A stretch of DNA of 64,000 nucleotides, from the NCBI RefSeq assembly GCF_012276985.1, contig NZ_JAAXMM010000001.1, positions 582,058-646,057 on the forward strand. Direction: 5' to 3'. A program made the translations under genes and the position numbers. The notes beneath the pieces are model-generated. The model was not told the DNA's origin, ran no database searches, and was given only the letters and a program-made list of their open reading frames with translations. The stretch comes from Agrobacterium sp. a22-2 (GTDB lineage Bacteria; Pseudomonadota; Alphaproteobacteria; Rhizobiales; Rhizobiaceae). This document shows positions 1 through 8,223 of the stretch, piece by piece; position 1 is the stretch's first letter; each line of letters begins with the position of its first letter.

Positions 1-12
1 GGACATCATGGC

Positions 13-798
13 TCATCGCGCCGCGCAGAGAATGAAGCGGCGGTAGACCAATGTCCGCAGCCGGTTGCGCAGATTGGCCGTCCGGCGTTGTGCGGCAGCA
101 ATCGGTGCGTGGGAAAGCCGAACCGTATGGCCGAAGCCGGCCTGCTTCAGCATAGGCTCCAGCCGGTCGCTCGTCAGCCCATGCCCAAACGGCAGTTCCC
201 GCATGATGCCCGCATGCCGGTCGCTGAGCGCGCCGTCATAGTGATTGTCGGGACCGATGATCCGGTCGAGTTGGCGGATCAGGAAAGATGCCAGACGGCC
301 AAGGCGGGTGGGCTTTGCCCAATCGCCGTCGAAAACCAGCAGCTTGCCGCCGGGCTTCAGCAGCCGGTGCCATTCCCGGAAGGCCTCCTCCGGCGCCGTC
401 AGCGTCCAGACGAGATGGCGGCAAACGATGGCATCGTAGACGCCAGCCGGCTCCCGCGTGTCCTCGGCATCCGCCAGGACGAACCGCAGGCGATCCTTGC
501 CGGCATGCTTGGTGCGGGCGACCGCCAGCATGGCCTCTGAGAAGTCGAGCGCCGTCACGTCATGGCCGAGATCGTGGATCAGCCGCGTCACCTCGCCGGT
601 GCCGCAGGCAAGCTCCAAGACCTTTAGAGGTGCCGTTCCCAACTGCTCGCGAATCGGTCGCTGCCAGGCAGCGAATTCCGGCCCGGGCGGAATGCGATGG
701 CCGAAGGCAAGGTCGAAGGTCTCGGACCGCTTCGACCAATAATCGCGGATCTCCTCCTTCAGGTGGAAATTGGGGCGGGAGAGAGAGGTGTCGTTCAT
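13..798 (-). CDS. class I SAM-dependent methyltransferase
   Basis: A 261-residue soluble protein with a Rossmann-type methyltransferase fold. Motif I (VLELACGTG) sits at about residues 60-68, an acidic residue ends the next strand (LDFSEAML), and RLLKPGGKLLVFDGD is the usual post-motif segment. It belongs to the UbiE/Methyltransf_11 type. It lies 12 bases after the ATPase gene of the riboswitch-controlled importer and is probably the last gene of that operon. Its substrate cannot be read from the sequence. A role in modifying the imported corrinoid or chelate is only an inference from position. Confidence 0.8.
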   Translation of the reverse strand: MNDTSLSRPNFHLKEEIRDYWSKRSETFDLAFGHRIPPGPEFAAWQRPIREQLGTAPLKVLELACGTGEVTRLIHDLGHDVTALDFSEAMLAVARTKHAGKDRLRFVLADAEDTREPAGVYDAIVCRHLVWTLTAPEEAFREWHRLLKPGGKLLVFDGDWAKPTRLGRLASFLIRQLDRIIGPDNHYDGALSDRHAGIMRELPFGHGLTSDRLEPMLKQAGFGHTVRLSHAPIAAAQRRTANLRNRLRTLVYRRFILCAAR

Positions 799-810
799 CG
801 TATCAAACCT

Positions 811-1611
811 TCAGGCCCTGGCGCGCAGGGAGGCGATCGGAGATGCCTCACCCGGCCGCTGGTATCGGATATGGCAGAGGCCGTCCGCCTCCAGCTCGAC
901 ACTGGCCGTGACGCCGAACACGGTGCGGATGCGATCCGGCGTCAGCATGTCGCGCGGCGTTCCAAGGCCGACCAGGCGGCCGGCCTGCAACACGGCAAGA
1001 CGATCGCAGAACATCGCCGCATGATTGAGGTCGTGCAGGGCGGCGACCACCGTCAGGGGCTGGGAGCGCACCAGGTCGAGAAGGCCGATCTGGTGGTGGA
1101 TGTCGAGATGGTTGGTCGGCTCGTCCAACAGCAGGATCTGTGGCTCCTGGGCGAGCGCCCGGGCGATATGCAGCCGCTGGCGCTCACCGCCCGACAGGGT
1201 GTGCCAGTGGCGGGCGGCAAAGCCGGACATGTCGACCTCATCGAGTGCGGCTGCCACGATCTCCTCGTCACGCCTTGACCAGGGCGACAGGGCGCTCAGA
1301 TGCGGCGTGCGACCGAGTTCGACCGCCTGCCGGGCGGTGATGCGCTCAGTGGTTTCCGCCTGCTGTTCGACAAACGCGACCTGCCTTGCGATATCGCGGC
1401 GTGACAGCGCCGGCAGGGGGCGCTCGCCAAGCATGACCGTGCCCGACTGCGGAGGCCGAAGGCCGGCCAGCAGCGACATCAGGCTGGTCTTGCCGGAACC
1501 ATTGGGACCGATGATGCCGAGGAACTCGCCGGGGCGGATGTCGAACGAGATATCGTCGACGATGCGCCGGCCGCCGGCCGACCAGACGAGATTGCGCGCC
1601 GAGAGTATCAT
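811..1611 (-). CDS. ABC transporter ATP-binding protein, corrinoid/siderophore type
   Basis: A 266-residue ATPase of the FecE/BtuD/HmuV type that powers import of a chelate or corrinoid. Walker A (GPNGSGKT) is near residues 36-43, the signature LSGGERQRL near 140, and Walker B with the D-loop (LLLDEPTNHLD) near 160. Its start overlaps the permease stop by four bases, so translation is probably coupled. The cobalamin riboswitch at the head of the operon favours cobalamin or another corrinoid as cargo, which would make it BtuD, but iron-chelate ATPases are nearly indistinguishable in sequence. Confidence 0.88.
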   Translation of the reverse strand: MILSARNLVWSAGGRRIVDDISFDIRPGEFLGIIGPNGSGKTSLMSLLAGLRPPQSGTVMLGERPLPALSRRDIARQVAFVEQQAETTERITARQAVELGRTPHLSALSPWSRRDEEIVAAALDEVDMSGFAARHWHTLSGGERQRLHIARALAQEPQILLLDEPTNHLDIHHQIGLLDLVRSQPLTVVAALHDLNHAAMFCDRLAVLQAGRLVGLGTPRDMLTPDRIRTVFGVTASVELEADGLCHIRYQRPGEASPIASLRARA

Positions 1612-2636
1612 GAAGCTGCCCTCCCCCGGGCCAGGATGATGGCAAAGGCCGGTGCTCCGACCAGAGCGGTGATCACGCCGATCGGCAGGACCTGACCGGG
1701 AATGATGATGCGCGAGAGAATGTCGGCGACGATCATGAAAACAGCGCCGATGAAGGCCGCTGCCGGCAGCAGCGCGCCATGGCGCACACCGGCGAAATAG
1801 CGCGCCGCATGGGGAATGACCAGGCCGACGAAGCCGATGGAACCGACGATCGACACCATGACTGCGGTGATCAGGGCGGCCACGACAATCAGCACGCCGT
1901 AGACCCGGCGCACGGGGATGCCGAGCGAGGCGGCGGAATCGGCACCGAAGGTGAAGGCATCGAGCGCCCGGGAATGCCAGAGGCAGATCAGGAGACCGAC
2001 CAGCGTCACCGGCACCGCCAGGATGGCATCCGGCCAGCGCACGCCGGACAAGTTGCCGAGGAGCCAGAACATGATGCCGCGGGCCTGCTCAGCGCTCGCC
2101 GATTTGGTGACGATGAAGGAGGTCAGCGCGTTGAACAGTTGCGACCCGGCAATGCCGGCCAGGATGATGGCGCCCGTGCCACGGCCGGCTTTCAGCGCCA
2201 AAAGGGACACCAGGCCGAAGGCAATGAGCGCACCGAGAAAGGCGCCGACGGACAGCGACAGGGCACCAGCGCCCAGACCCAGAATGGCGACGCTGACGGC
2301 GCCGCTGGAGGCGCCGGCCGAAATGCCGAGGATATAGGGATCAGCCAGCGCATTGCGCAGCAGCGATTGCAGCACGACGCCGCACAGCGACAGGCCAGCC
2401 CCGCAGCAGGCCGCCACCACGGCGCGGCTGAGGCGATAGTTCCAGACGACGCCCTCATCGATCGCATCCAGCGGATAGCCGGCCGACCAGAGGCGATTGG
2501 CCACGGTTTTCAGGACTGTGCCGAACGGAATGGCGGTCTCGCCGATGGCGGCACCCAGGCCGAGCGCCACCAACAGCACCAGGAGCGCCGCGATACCGGC
2601 GCCCATGCGATTGACCGTTGCGAGAGATCCCCTCAC
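1608..2636 (-). CDS. FecCD-family ABC transporter permease
   Basis: A 342-residue polytopic inner-membrane protein of the BtuC/FecCD family, of usual length, with about ten hydrophobic segments. Family landmarks include LSLCGVVLQSLLRNALADPYILG, shown here only as the LQ...LRNPLA..LG pattern around residues 88-108, and a late GFVGLVIPHAARY segment that carries the coupling helix contacting the ATPase. It overlaps both neighbours by four bases, consistent with a single transcript for binding protein, permease and ATPase. Corrinoid uptake is inferred from the upstream riboswitch. Confidence 0.9.
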   Translation of the reverse strand: MRGSLATVNRMGAGIAALLVLLVALGLGAAIGETAIPFGTVLKTVANRLWSAGYPLDAIDEGVVWNYRLSRAVVAACCGAGLSLCGVVLQSLLRNALADPYILGISAGASSGAVSVAILGLGAGALSLSVGAFLGALIAFGLVSLLALKAGRGTGAIILAGIAGSQLFNALTSFIVTKSASAEQARGIMFWLLGNLSGVRWPDAILAVPVTLVGLLICLWHSRALDAFTFGADSAASLGIPVRRVYGVLIVVAALITAVMVSIVGSIGFVGLVIPHAARYFAGVRHGALLPAAAFIGAVFMIVADILSRIIIPGQVLPIGVITALVGAPAFAIILARGRAAS

Positions 2637-3673
2637 CGCGCCAGACCAAAACCGGCCACGGCCGCGGCCAAGGTCTCGATGCCGTCAATGGTGCGGATCG
2701 TCGGGTTCATCGCCTGGGCATCCATGACGACGATATGGTCCGCCTTGACCGCCGGCATCAGGCTGACCACCGGATCCGACTTCAGATACTCCATCTTCAC
2801 GGTCCAGTCGTCGGCCGGGTAGCGGCGGCGATCCATCTTGCCGATGACGATGATAGCCGGATCGGCCTTGGCCACGGTTTCCCATCCGACCGTCGGCCAT
2901 TCCTCATCCGAGGAGATGATGTTGCGGATGCCGAGGGTCGAGAGGATATAACCCGGCGCGCCGTTGCGGCCGGCGACATAGGGATCAATGGCGAGCTCAG
3001 CGCTGGAGAACCAGAAGACGGCAGAGAGCTTGCCATCGCCGGCTCCGACCTTGGCGCGGGCGGCGGCTTCGCGCTGCTTGAGCGTCGCAATCACCTCAGC
3101 GCCTTTGTCTTCAACGTCGAAGACCCGCGCCATGTCGCTGATCTCCTGGTAGATCAAGTCCATCGAGAAGGCACTGTGGCGCACGCCATCGCCGCCTCCG
3201 GAATTGTCCTTGGCCGTGCAATCGGCCGGAGACGTATAGACCGGGATGGAGAGTTCAGCGAACTGTTCCGGCGTTCCGACAATGCCTTCCGGCCCGACAT
3301 GCCATTGGAATTGCGTGGTCACCAGATCGGGCTTTTTCGCCACGACGCTTTCGAAGCTCGGGTCGTTGTCGGCCAGGCGCTCGACCTTGGCATTGGCCTC
3401 TTCATAGCCCGCCAGGACCGGACCGAGCCAGACGGCGGTGCCGACCATCCTGTCTGAAAGACCCAGCAGATAGAGGATTTCCGTGCTGCTCTGGCCGATC
3501 GATACGGTGCGCGACGGCGCCTTTTCGAAGGTGATCGACCGTCCGCAATTTTCAAGCGTCAAGGGATAGGTGGTGGATGCCGCAACGGCGGTTGAGCCCC
3601 CCATCGCAGAAAAGGCGGCGGCGACGGCCAATATGGCGGCAAGGGTACTGTGGCGGAAGGTCATGATCTGCAT
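2633..3673 (-). CDS. ABC transporter substrate-binding protein, corrinoid/siderophore type
   Basis: A periplasmic binding protein of 346 residues of the BtuF/FecB/TroA class. It opens with an export signal (MQIMTFRHSTLA then a hydrophobic stretch ending in AVAA), followed by the first lobe (SIGQSSTEILYLLGLSDRMVG). The start at 3673 was chosen because it gives a proper signal peptide. The open frame continues upstream to a GTG at 3820, but that adds a charged, non-secretory leader without a ribosome site. It is the first large gene after the cobalamin riboswitch. Cobalamin, cobinamide or a metal chelate are the likely ligands. Confidence 0.87.
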   Translation of the reverse strand: MQIMTFRHSTLAAILAVAAAFSAMGGSTAVAASTTYPLTLENCGRSITFEKAPSRTVSIGQSSTEILYLLGLSDRMVGTAVWLGPVLAGYEEANAKVERLADNDPSFESVVAKKPDLVTTQFQWHVGPEGIVGTPEQFAELSIPVYTSPADCTAKDNSGGGDGVRHSAFSMDLIYQEISDMARVFDVEDKGAEVIATLKQREAAARAKVGAGDGKLSAVFWFSSAELAIDPYVAGRNGAPGYILSTLGIRNIISSDEEWPTVGWETVAKADPAIIVIGKMDRRRYPADDWTVKMEYLKSDPVVSLMPAVKADHIVVMDAQAMNPTIRTIDGIETLAAAVAGFGLAR

Positions 3674-3827
3674 CGGAGATTCGCTTCTGATTTGATATGG
3701 GAGATAGCCCGGCGCGCAGGTCTGCCGCGGCCGGTCTCGGGAAGAGCAACCGTCTGAAGCGCGCACCAGAGCCAGGGGCGACGAGCGCCCGCAGCGATCC
3801 TTGCGAACCGCAAACGGCACATGCCGA

Positions 3828-3908
3828 TCAGGTCAAAATGCGCCCTGATAGTCCCGGTCGATGAAATGAAAAGCAAAAGAGGCCGATGCCAGCTGGGGCA
3901 TGTGTCAT
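3828..3908 (-). CDS. possible 26-residue leader peptide after the riboswitch
   Basis: A short frame starting MTHAPAGIG lies between the riboswitch and the binding-protein gene. It has an AGGAG six bases before its ATG, a better ribosome site than that of the downstream gene. If the riboswitch acts on translation, this would be the first ribosome site it controls. No homologue is recognised, and a chance frame of this length is quite possible. Confidence 0.25.
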   Translation of the reverse strand: MTHAPAGIGLFCFSFHRPGLSGRILT

Positions 3909-3956
3909 GTCAACTCCTGTTCAGGGCTCCCCGCCCTTGACGTTGGATCTGTGGCT

Positions 3957-4172
3957 TGACGGCAGGTCTCCTGGCTCGCGGATTGTCGCTTTCCATCTGC
4001 CTTCCCACGTCGGCCCTTCCGGCTTTCGCAGTGGCATGGCACTTGGTCTGTGCCACAAGGATGGTCCGCTCCGCTTACAGTTGCGGGGGCAGCCACGGTC
4101 TTGGCCCCTTTCGGGTCGTCCGCACCGTGTTCCCTATTAATCCCCTGGGAGTCATCCTTCAGGGAACCGTCG
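3957..4172 (-). promoter_or_regulatory. cobalamin (AdoCbl) riboswitch
   Basis: Read on the minus strand, this segment carries the conserved order of a cobalamin riboswitch. A TTAATAGGGAACACGGTGCGG element comes first, then a CCCCCGCAACTGTAAGCG core, then the B12 box GCCACTG followed by GAAAGCCGGAAGG, and finally the closing element AGCCAGGAGACCTGCC. Binding of adenosylcobalamin normally represses the downstream genes by blocking transcription or translation. The downstream genes here are an ABC importer and a methyltransferase, so corrinoid scarcity should raise uptake. The outer limits are estimates. Confidence 0.95.
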
Positions 4173-4303
4173 CGTTACCCTTAGCGCCGGTCGGGTAATC
4201 CCGTCAAGATTGCCGTTTTGCGCTCATGTCCGGAGCCGTTGAGCCGATGAAGCCGGTCCGTTCGTCAAGGGCAGTGCAGTTTGGTTCGATCTCGTGTTTT
4301 TAA

Positions 4304-4321
4304 GTAATGTAATATCATTAC
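4304..4321. promoter_or_regulatory. AT-rich perfect inverted repeat, possible operator
   Basis: GTAATG-TAATAT-CATTAC is a perfect 6-6-6 inverted repeat in an AT-rich patch between the riboswitch (minus) and the LysR gene (plus). LysR-type regulators often bind such dyads (T-N11-A) next to their own divergent promoter. It lies about 130 bases before the LysR start and about 130 bases before the riboswitch 5' end, so it could serve either promoter. No binding evidence is available. Confidence 0.35.
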
Positions 4322-4448
4322 GTCTAATATCGAACTCCACCCTTGTCCAGCCCCTTGTATGACAATTCGGAAGCGGAACGGGACTCCCCACTGATAGCGC
4401 CGTGATGTAGGGATGGTGCGATATCGGGCGATCCGCAGAGGACGGGGC

Positions 4449-5357
4449 ATGCGCAAACTGCCGGCACTTTCGGCCATGAAAGTCTTTGAGGTCGTCGGCC
4501 AGACGCGCAGCTTCACCCGCGCCGCCGAACGGCTGAACCTGACCCAGAGCGCCGTCAGCCGGCAGGTGCGCAATCTCGAGGAACAGCTGGGCGAACCGCT
4601 GCTGATCCGCCACCATCATCATCTGGAGCTGACGCCGTCGGGTGCCGAGCTGCTGGCGGTGCTGCATCAGGCCTTCCACAACGTGGAACTGGCGGTGCGC
4701 GGCATCATGGAGAAGAGCAACCGGCACCGGCTGCGCATCAACGTGCCGCCGACCTTCGCAAAGCGCTGGCTGATGCCGCGGCTCGGTCGCCTGCGCCGTG
4801 CGCTGCCCGACATGGAGATCAGCATCAGCACCGATCTGCAGGACAGCCTGACCGAGCGCAGCCTGCTCGATTGCGCCATCCGCTTCGGCGATGGCGAATG
4901 GCCGATGCTGAAATCCAGCCTGCTGATGACCGAGCGCCATATCGCCGTCTGCGCGCCGGGCCTACTGAAACGGGATAGCAGCAGCGGCTCGGTCGATCTG
5001 GCGGGATTGACCTTCCTGCATGTGCTGTCCTCGGCCGACCAGCGTTACCTGACCTGGCAGCACTGGCTGGATGCGGCAGGCCTGCATGACACGGACACCA
5101 GCGGCGGATTGGAATTCGACCTTCTCGACCTTGCCATAGAGGCGGCCTGCAACGGCCTTGGCGTGACTATTGCCGACCGGTTCATGGTGGCCGAACATTT
5201 GCAGGACGGACGCCTGGTGCAGGTGCTGGATGTCGAGGTGGAGGGCCATGAATCATACTGGCTGACCACACGGGCCGACCAGCCGGAAGCCGCCAATGTC
5301 ACCGCCTTTCGCGCCTGGCTTGCCGAAGAGACAGAAGTGCAGCAGGCCCGGTCTTGA
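4449..5357 (+). CDS. LysR-family transcriptional regulator (GcvA-like)
   Basis: A 302-residue LysR-type regulator. The N-terminal winged helix-turn-helix is clear (FEVVGQTRSFTRAAERLNLTQSAVSRQV, written here as its core TQSAVSRQV, about residues 30-38), followed by an effector domain of normal size. The MRKLPALSA opening and the effector region resemble the GcvA/AmpR subgroup. The start at 4449 has GAGGA seven bases upstream; an in-frame ATG at 4413 lacks one. It precedes four catabolic genes on the same strand and probably controls them, with an unknown inducer. Confidence 0.88.
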   Translation: MRKLPALSAMKVFEVVGQTRSFTRAAERLNLTQSAVSRQVRNLEEQLGEPLLIRHHHHLELTPSGAELLAVLHQAFHNVELAVRGIMEKSNRHRLRINVPPTFAKRWLMPRLGRLRRALPDMEISISTDLQDSLTERSLLDCAIRFGDGEWPMLKSSLLMTERHIAVCAPGLLKRDSSSGSVDLAGLTFLHVLSSADQRYLTWQHWLDAAGLHDTDTSGGLEFDLLDLAIEAACNGLGVTIADRFMVAEHLQDGRLVQVLDVEVEGHESYWLTTRADQPEAANVTAFRAWLAEETEVQQARS

Positions 5358-5497
5358 AGCATTCCATTTTGGAATGCTGAGCCACAGAATTACTCGCTTG
5401 CGAAGCCGGCCCCGCCGCGTTCCAAATTGCCGACCGGGAAGAGAGCGCTGACATCAAGAGATGGCTCCGCCCCGGCGCAAGGAGCAGGCCGCGTATC

Positions 5498-6922
5498 ATG
5501 TCACCCTATCGCAATTTCATTGCCGGCGCCTTCGAACCGGCGTCGAACAGCCAGGCCATCGAGGTCCGCAATCCGGCAACCGGCGCGGTATTTGCCAGTG
5601 TGCCGGCTGCCGGCGAGGCCGATGTGCTGCGGGCTGTTGCATCTGCCGCACAGGCGCAGAAGGCCTGGCGCAAACTGACCGCCATCGAGCGCGGCAATGC
5701 GCTGCGCCGGCTGGCGGATGCCCTGGAAGCCCATGCCGGACGGATCGGCGCGACGCTGGCGCTGGAATCCGGCAAGAGCCTTTCGGACGCGACGTCCGAG
5801 GCGATCTATGGCGCCGAATTGATGCGCTATCATGCCGAATGGGCGCGGCGCATCGAGGGCGAGGTGATCGAGAGCGATACACCGAACGAGACGCTGCTGT
5901 TGAAGCGCGAGCCGATCGGCGTCGTCGCCTGCCTGATCCCGTTCAACTTCCCGATCTATACGCTGGTGCGCAAGATCGCGCCGGCGCTGATCACCGGCAA
6001 TGCCGTGGTCGTGCGGCCAAGCAATACCACACCGACTTCGGCCTTCGCCTTCGCGCAAGCCGTGCTGGACGCCGACCTGCCGGCCGGCCTGATCAATATC
6101 ATGACCATGACCCACGACGTGGCACGCGTGATGTGCACGGCGCCGAAAGTCGGCATGATCACGCTGACCGGCAGCGTGGCAGCCGGCCAGACGGTCCTCG
6201 ACTATTGCCGGACCAATATCGCCAAGCCATCGCTGGAGCTCGGCGGCAAATCGCCTGTGATCGTCGAGCCGGATGCCGATCTCGATGCCGTGGCCCGCAT
6301 GGTGCTGGCCGCCAAAACAGCCCATTGCGGCCAGGTCTGCACCTCGGCCGAACGGCTCTATGTGCATGAAAGCGTGCATGACGCGCTGCTCGATCGGTTA
6401 CGCGTGGGCTTTGTGGCCCGGGCCTTCGGCGACCGGGTCGAGTGTCCCGACCGGATGGGACCGCTGGCCAGCGAGGCGTCGCGCGCCCGGATCCATGCCA
6501 TGGTCGAACGGGCCAAGACCGAGGGCGCCGTGGTGCAGGCGGGTGGCATCGTGCCTGATGGTCCAGGCTATTTCTATCCACCGACACTGCTGTCGGCCTG
6601 CCGCCAGGACATGGAGATCGTGCGAGAGGAAGTGTTCGGACCGGTGCTGGCGGTCATCCCCTATGGGAGTTTCGACGAGGCGCTGGAACTGGCCAGCGAT
6701 CACCAGTTCGGCCTTGCCTCGGTGCTGTTTACCGAAAACTACCGCAAGGCCCTGCAGGCGGCCAACGAGATCGAGGCGGGCGAACTCTATATCAATCGTT
6801 TTCCGGCCGACCCTTACCAAGGCTACCACGCCGGCTGGAAGAAATCCGGCCTTGGCGGCGACGACGGCAAACACGGCATGCTGGAATTCACCCAGACCCG
6901 GCTGGTGGTGATGAAATACTAG
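5498..6922 (+). CDS. NAD(P)-dependent aldehyde dehydrogenase, AldA-like
   Basis: A 474-residue aldehyde dehydrogenase, oxidising an aldehyde to a carboxylate with NAD(P). Catalytic residues are visible: Asn in LIPFNFP (about 150), Glu in LELGGK (about 247) and the nucleophile Cys in GQVCTSAER (about 281). The C-terminal YHAGWKKSGLGGDDGKHG segment closely matches E. coli lactaldehyde/glycolaldehyde dehydrogenase AldA, so a small hydroxyaldehyde or sugar-derived aldehyde is a likely substrate. It is the first enzyme gene after the LysR regulator and probably starts the catabolic operon. Confidence 0.9.
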   Translation: MSPYRNFIAGAFEPASNSQAIEVRNPATGAVFASVPAAGEADVLRAVASAAQAQKAWRKLTAIERGNALRRLADALEAHAGRIGATLALESGKSLSDATSEAIYGAELMRYHAEWARRIEGEVIESDTPNETLLLKREPIGVVACLIPFNFPIYTLVRKIAPALITGNAVVVRPSNTTPTSAFAFAQAVLDADLPAGLINIMTMTHDVARVMCTAPKVGMITLTGSVAAGQTVLDYCRTNIAKPSLELGGKSPVIVEPDADLDAVARMVLAAKTAHCGQVCTSAERLYVHESVHDALLDRLRVGFVARAFGDRVECPDRMGPLASEASRARIHAMVERAKTEGAVVQAGGIVPDGPGYFYPPTLLSACRQDMEIVREEVFGPVLAVIPYGSFDEALELASDHQFGLASVLFTENYRKALQAANEIEAGELYINRFPADPYQGYHAGWKKSGLGGDDGKHGMLEFTQTRLVVMKY

Positions 6923-6992
6923 GGTGAGGGACGCTGCCATGTCCCAGGCCACGCCAACAACTTCCACCGACAACCCGCAAACGGAGGCACCC

Positions 6993-8210
6993 ATGAAGAT
7001 CGCAGAGCTCAGGACCCATGTCGTCGCCGTTCCGCCGCCGCATGTCGGCGGCATGTACTGGATCTTCGTGCAGCTGAAGACTGATTGCGGCATCGAGGGG
7101 GTGGGCGAGATCTATGCGACCGCCTTCCACCCCGGCGCCATGGTGCCGCTGATCGAGGATGTCTTCCAGCGCTATCTGGAGGGTCACGACCCGCACACTA
7201 TCGAGCGCTTCTGGCGGGCTGCCTATTCGAGCGGCTTCACGCAACGCCCCGACCCGACCATGATGGGCATCGTCTCCGGCCTGGAGATCGCCTGCTGGGA
7301 TATCATCGGCAAGGCGGCCGGCCGGCCGGTCTCCGATCTGCTCGGCGGCACCGTGCATGAGAAGCTGAGGGCCTATACCTATCTCTACCCGAAGAATGCC
7401 GCCGGCGACTACGATTACGGCGATCCGGATCTGGCGGCAGAAGAGGCGGTTCGCATGGTCGACATGGGCTTCACGGCGCTGAAGTTCGACCCGGCCGGGC
7501 CTTATACCAATTATTCCGGCCATCAGCTGTCGCTGGGTGTGATGGACCGTTGCGAAGAATTCTGCAGCAAGATCCGCGCCGCCATCGGCAGCAGTGCCGA
7601 TATCCTGTTCGGCACCCATGGTCAGATGGTGCCGTCCTCGGCCATCCGGCTCGCCAAGCGGCTCGAGAAATACGATCCGATGTGGTTCGAGGAGCCGGTA
7701 CCGCCCGGCCAGGAGGCCGCCATGGCGGAAGTGGCGCGGGCCACCTCGATCCCGATCTCGACCGGCGAACGGCTGACCACCAAGTATGAATTCCAGCGCA
7801 TTCTGCAGCTGGGAGCCGCCTCGATCCTGCAGATGAATGTGGCGCGCGTCGGCGGGCTGCTGGAAGCCAAGAAGATCGCCGGCATGGCAGAAGCCTTCTA
7901 CGCGCAGATCGCGCCGCATCTCTACAACGGCCCGGTCGGCGCTGCCGCCAGCATCCAACTCTCTGCGGCAAGCCCCAATTTCCTGATCCACGAGGCGATC
8001 ATCGATTTCGGCGGATTCCATGCCGAAGTTCTGAAGACCAAGCTGCAGTTCGACGACGGCTATCTGATCCCGTCGCGCGATCCGGGGCTCGGCGTCGAGC
8101 TCAACCTCGACGTGGTGGCGGCCCATTCGCCCTATACGGGCGACCGGCTGCATCTGCAGATGGCGTCCGAGCCCGCCGACATCAAGGAATTCGCGCCCGC
8201 CCGCGGCTAA
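6993..8210 (+). CDS. mandelate racemase/muconate lactonizing enzyme-family sugar-acid dehydratase
   Basis: A 405-residue member of the enolase superfamily, which abstracts a proton alpha to a carboxylate using a Mg2+ site in a TIM barrel. The capping domain is followed by a barrel Lys (ALKFDP, about 163), metal-binding acids (WFEEPVPP, about 230; STGERL, about 257) and a late catalytic His (APHLYNGP, about 307). The pattern fits acid-sugar dehydratases of the mandelate racemase subgroup. The start has GGAGG five bases upstream; the frame extends to 6924 without a site. Substrate unknown; the neighbours suggest a sugar acid. Confidence 0.85.
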   Translation: MKIAELRTHVVAVPPPHVGGMYWIFVQLKTDCGIEGVGEIYATAFHPGAMVPLIEDVFQRYLEGHDPHTIERFWRAAYSSGFTQRPDPTMMGIVSGLEIACWDIIGKAAGRPVSDLLGGTVHEKLRAYTYLYPKNAAGDYDYGDPDLAAEEAVRMVDMGFTALKFDPAGPYTNYSGHQLSLGVMDRCEEFCSKIRAAIGSSADILFGTHGQMVPSSAIRLAKRLEKYDPMWFEEPVPPGQEAAMAEVARATSIPISTGERLTTKYEFQRILQLGAASILQMNVARVGGLLEAKKIAGMAEAFYAQIAPHLYNGPVGAAASIQLSAASPNFLIHEAIIDFGGFHAEVLKTKLQFDDGYLIPSRDPGLGVELNLDVVAAHSPYTGDRLHLQMASEPADIKEFAPARG

Positions 8211-8223
8211 GGTCGAGACCCCC

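Noticed and set aside
1779..2822. Long plus-strand open frame of 347 codons opposite the FecCD permease
   Set aside because: It is Gly/Asp/Gln/His-rich antisense to a well-supported permease, has no motif and no ribosome site, and is typical of GC-rich shadow frames.
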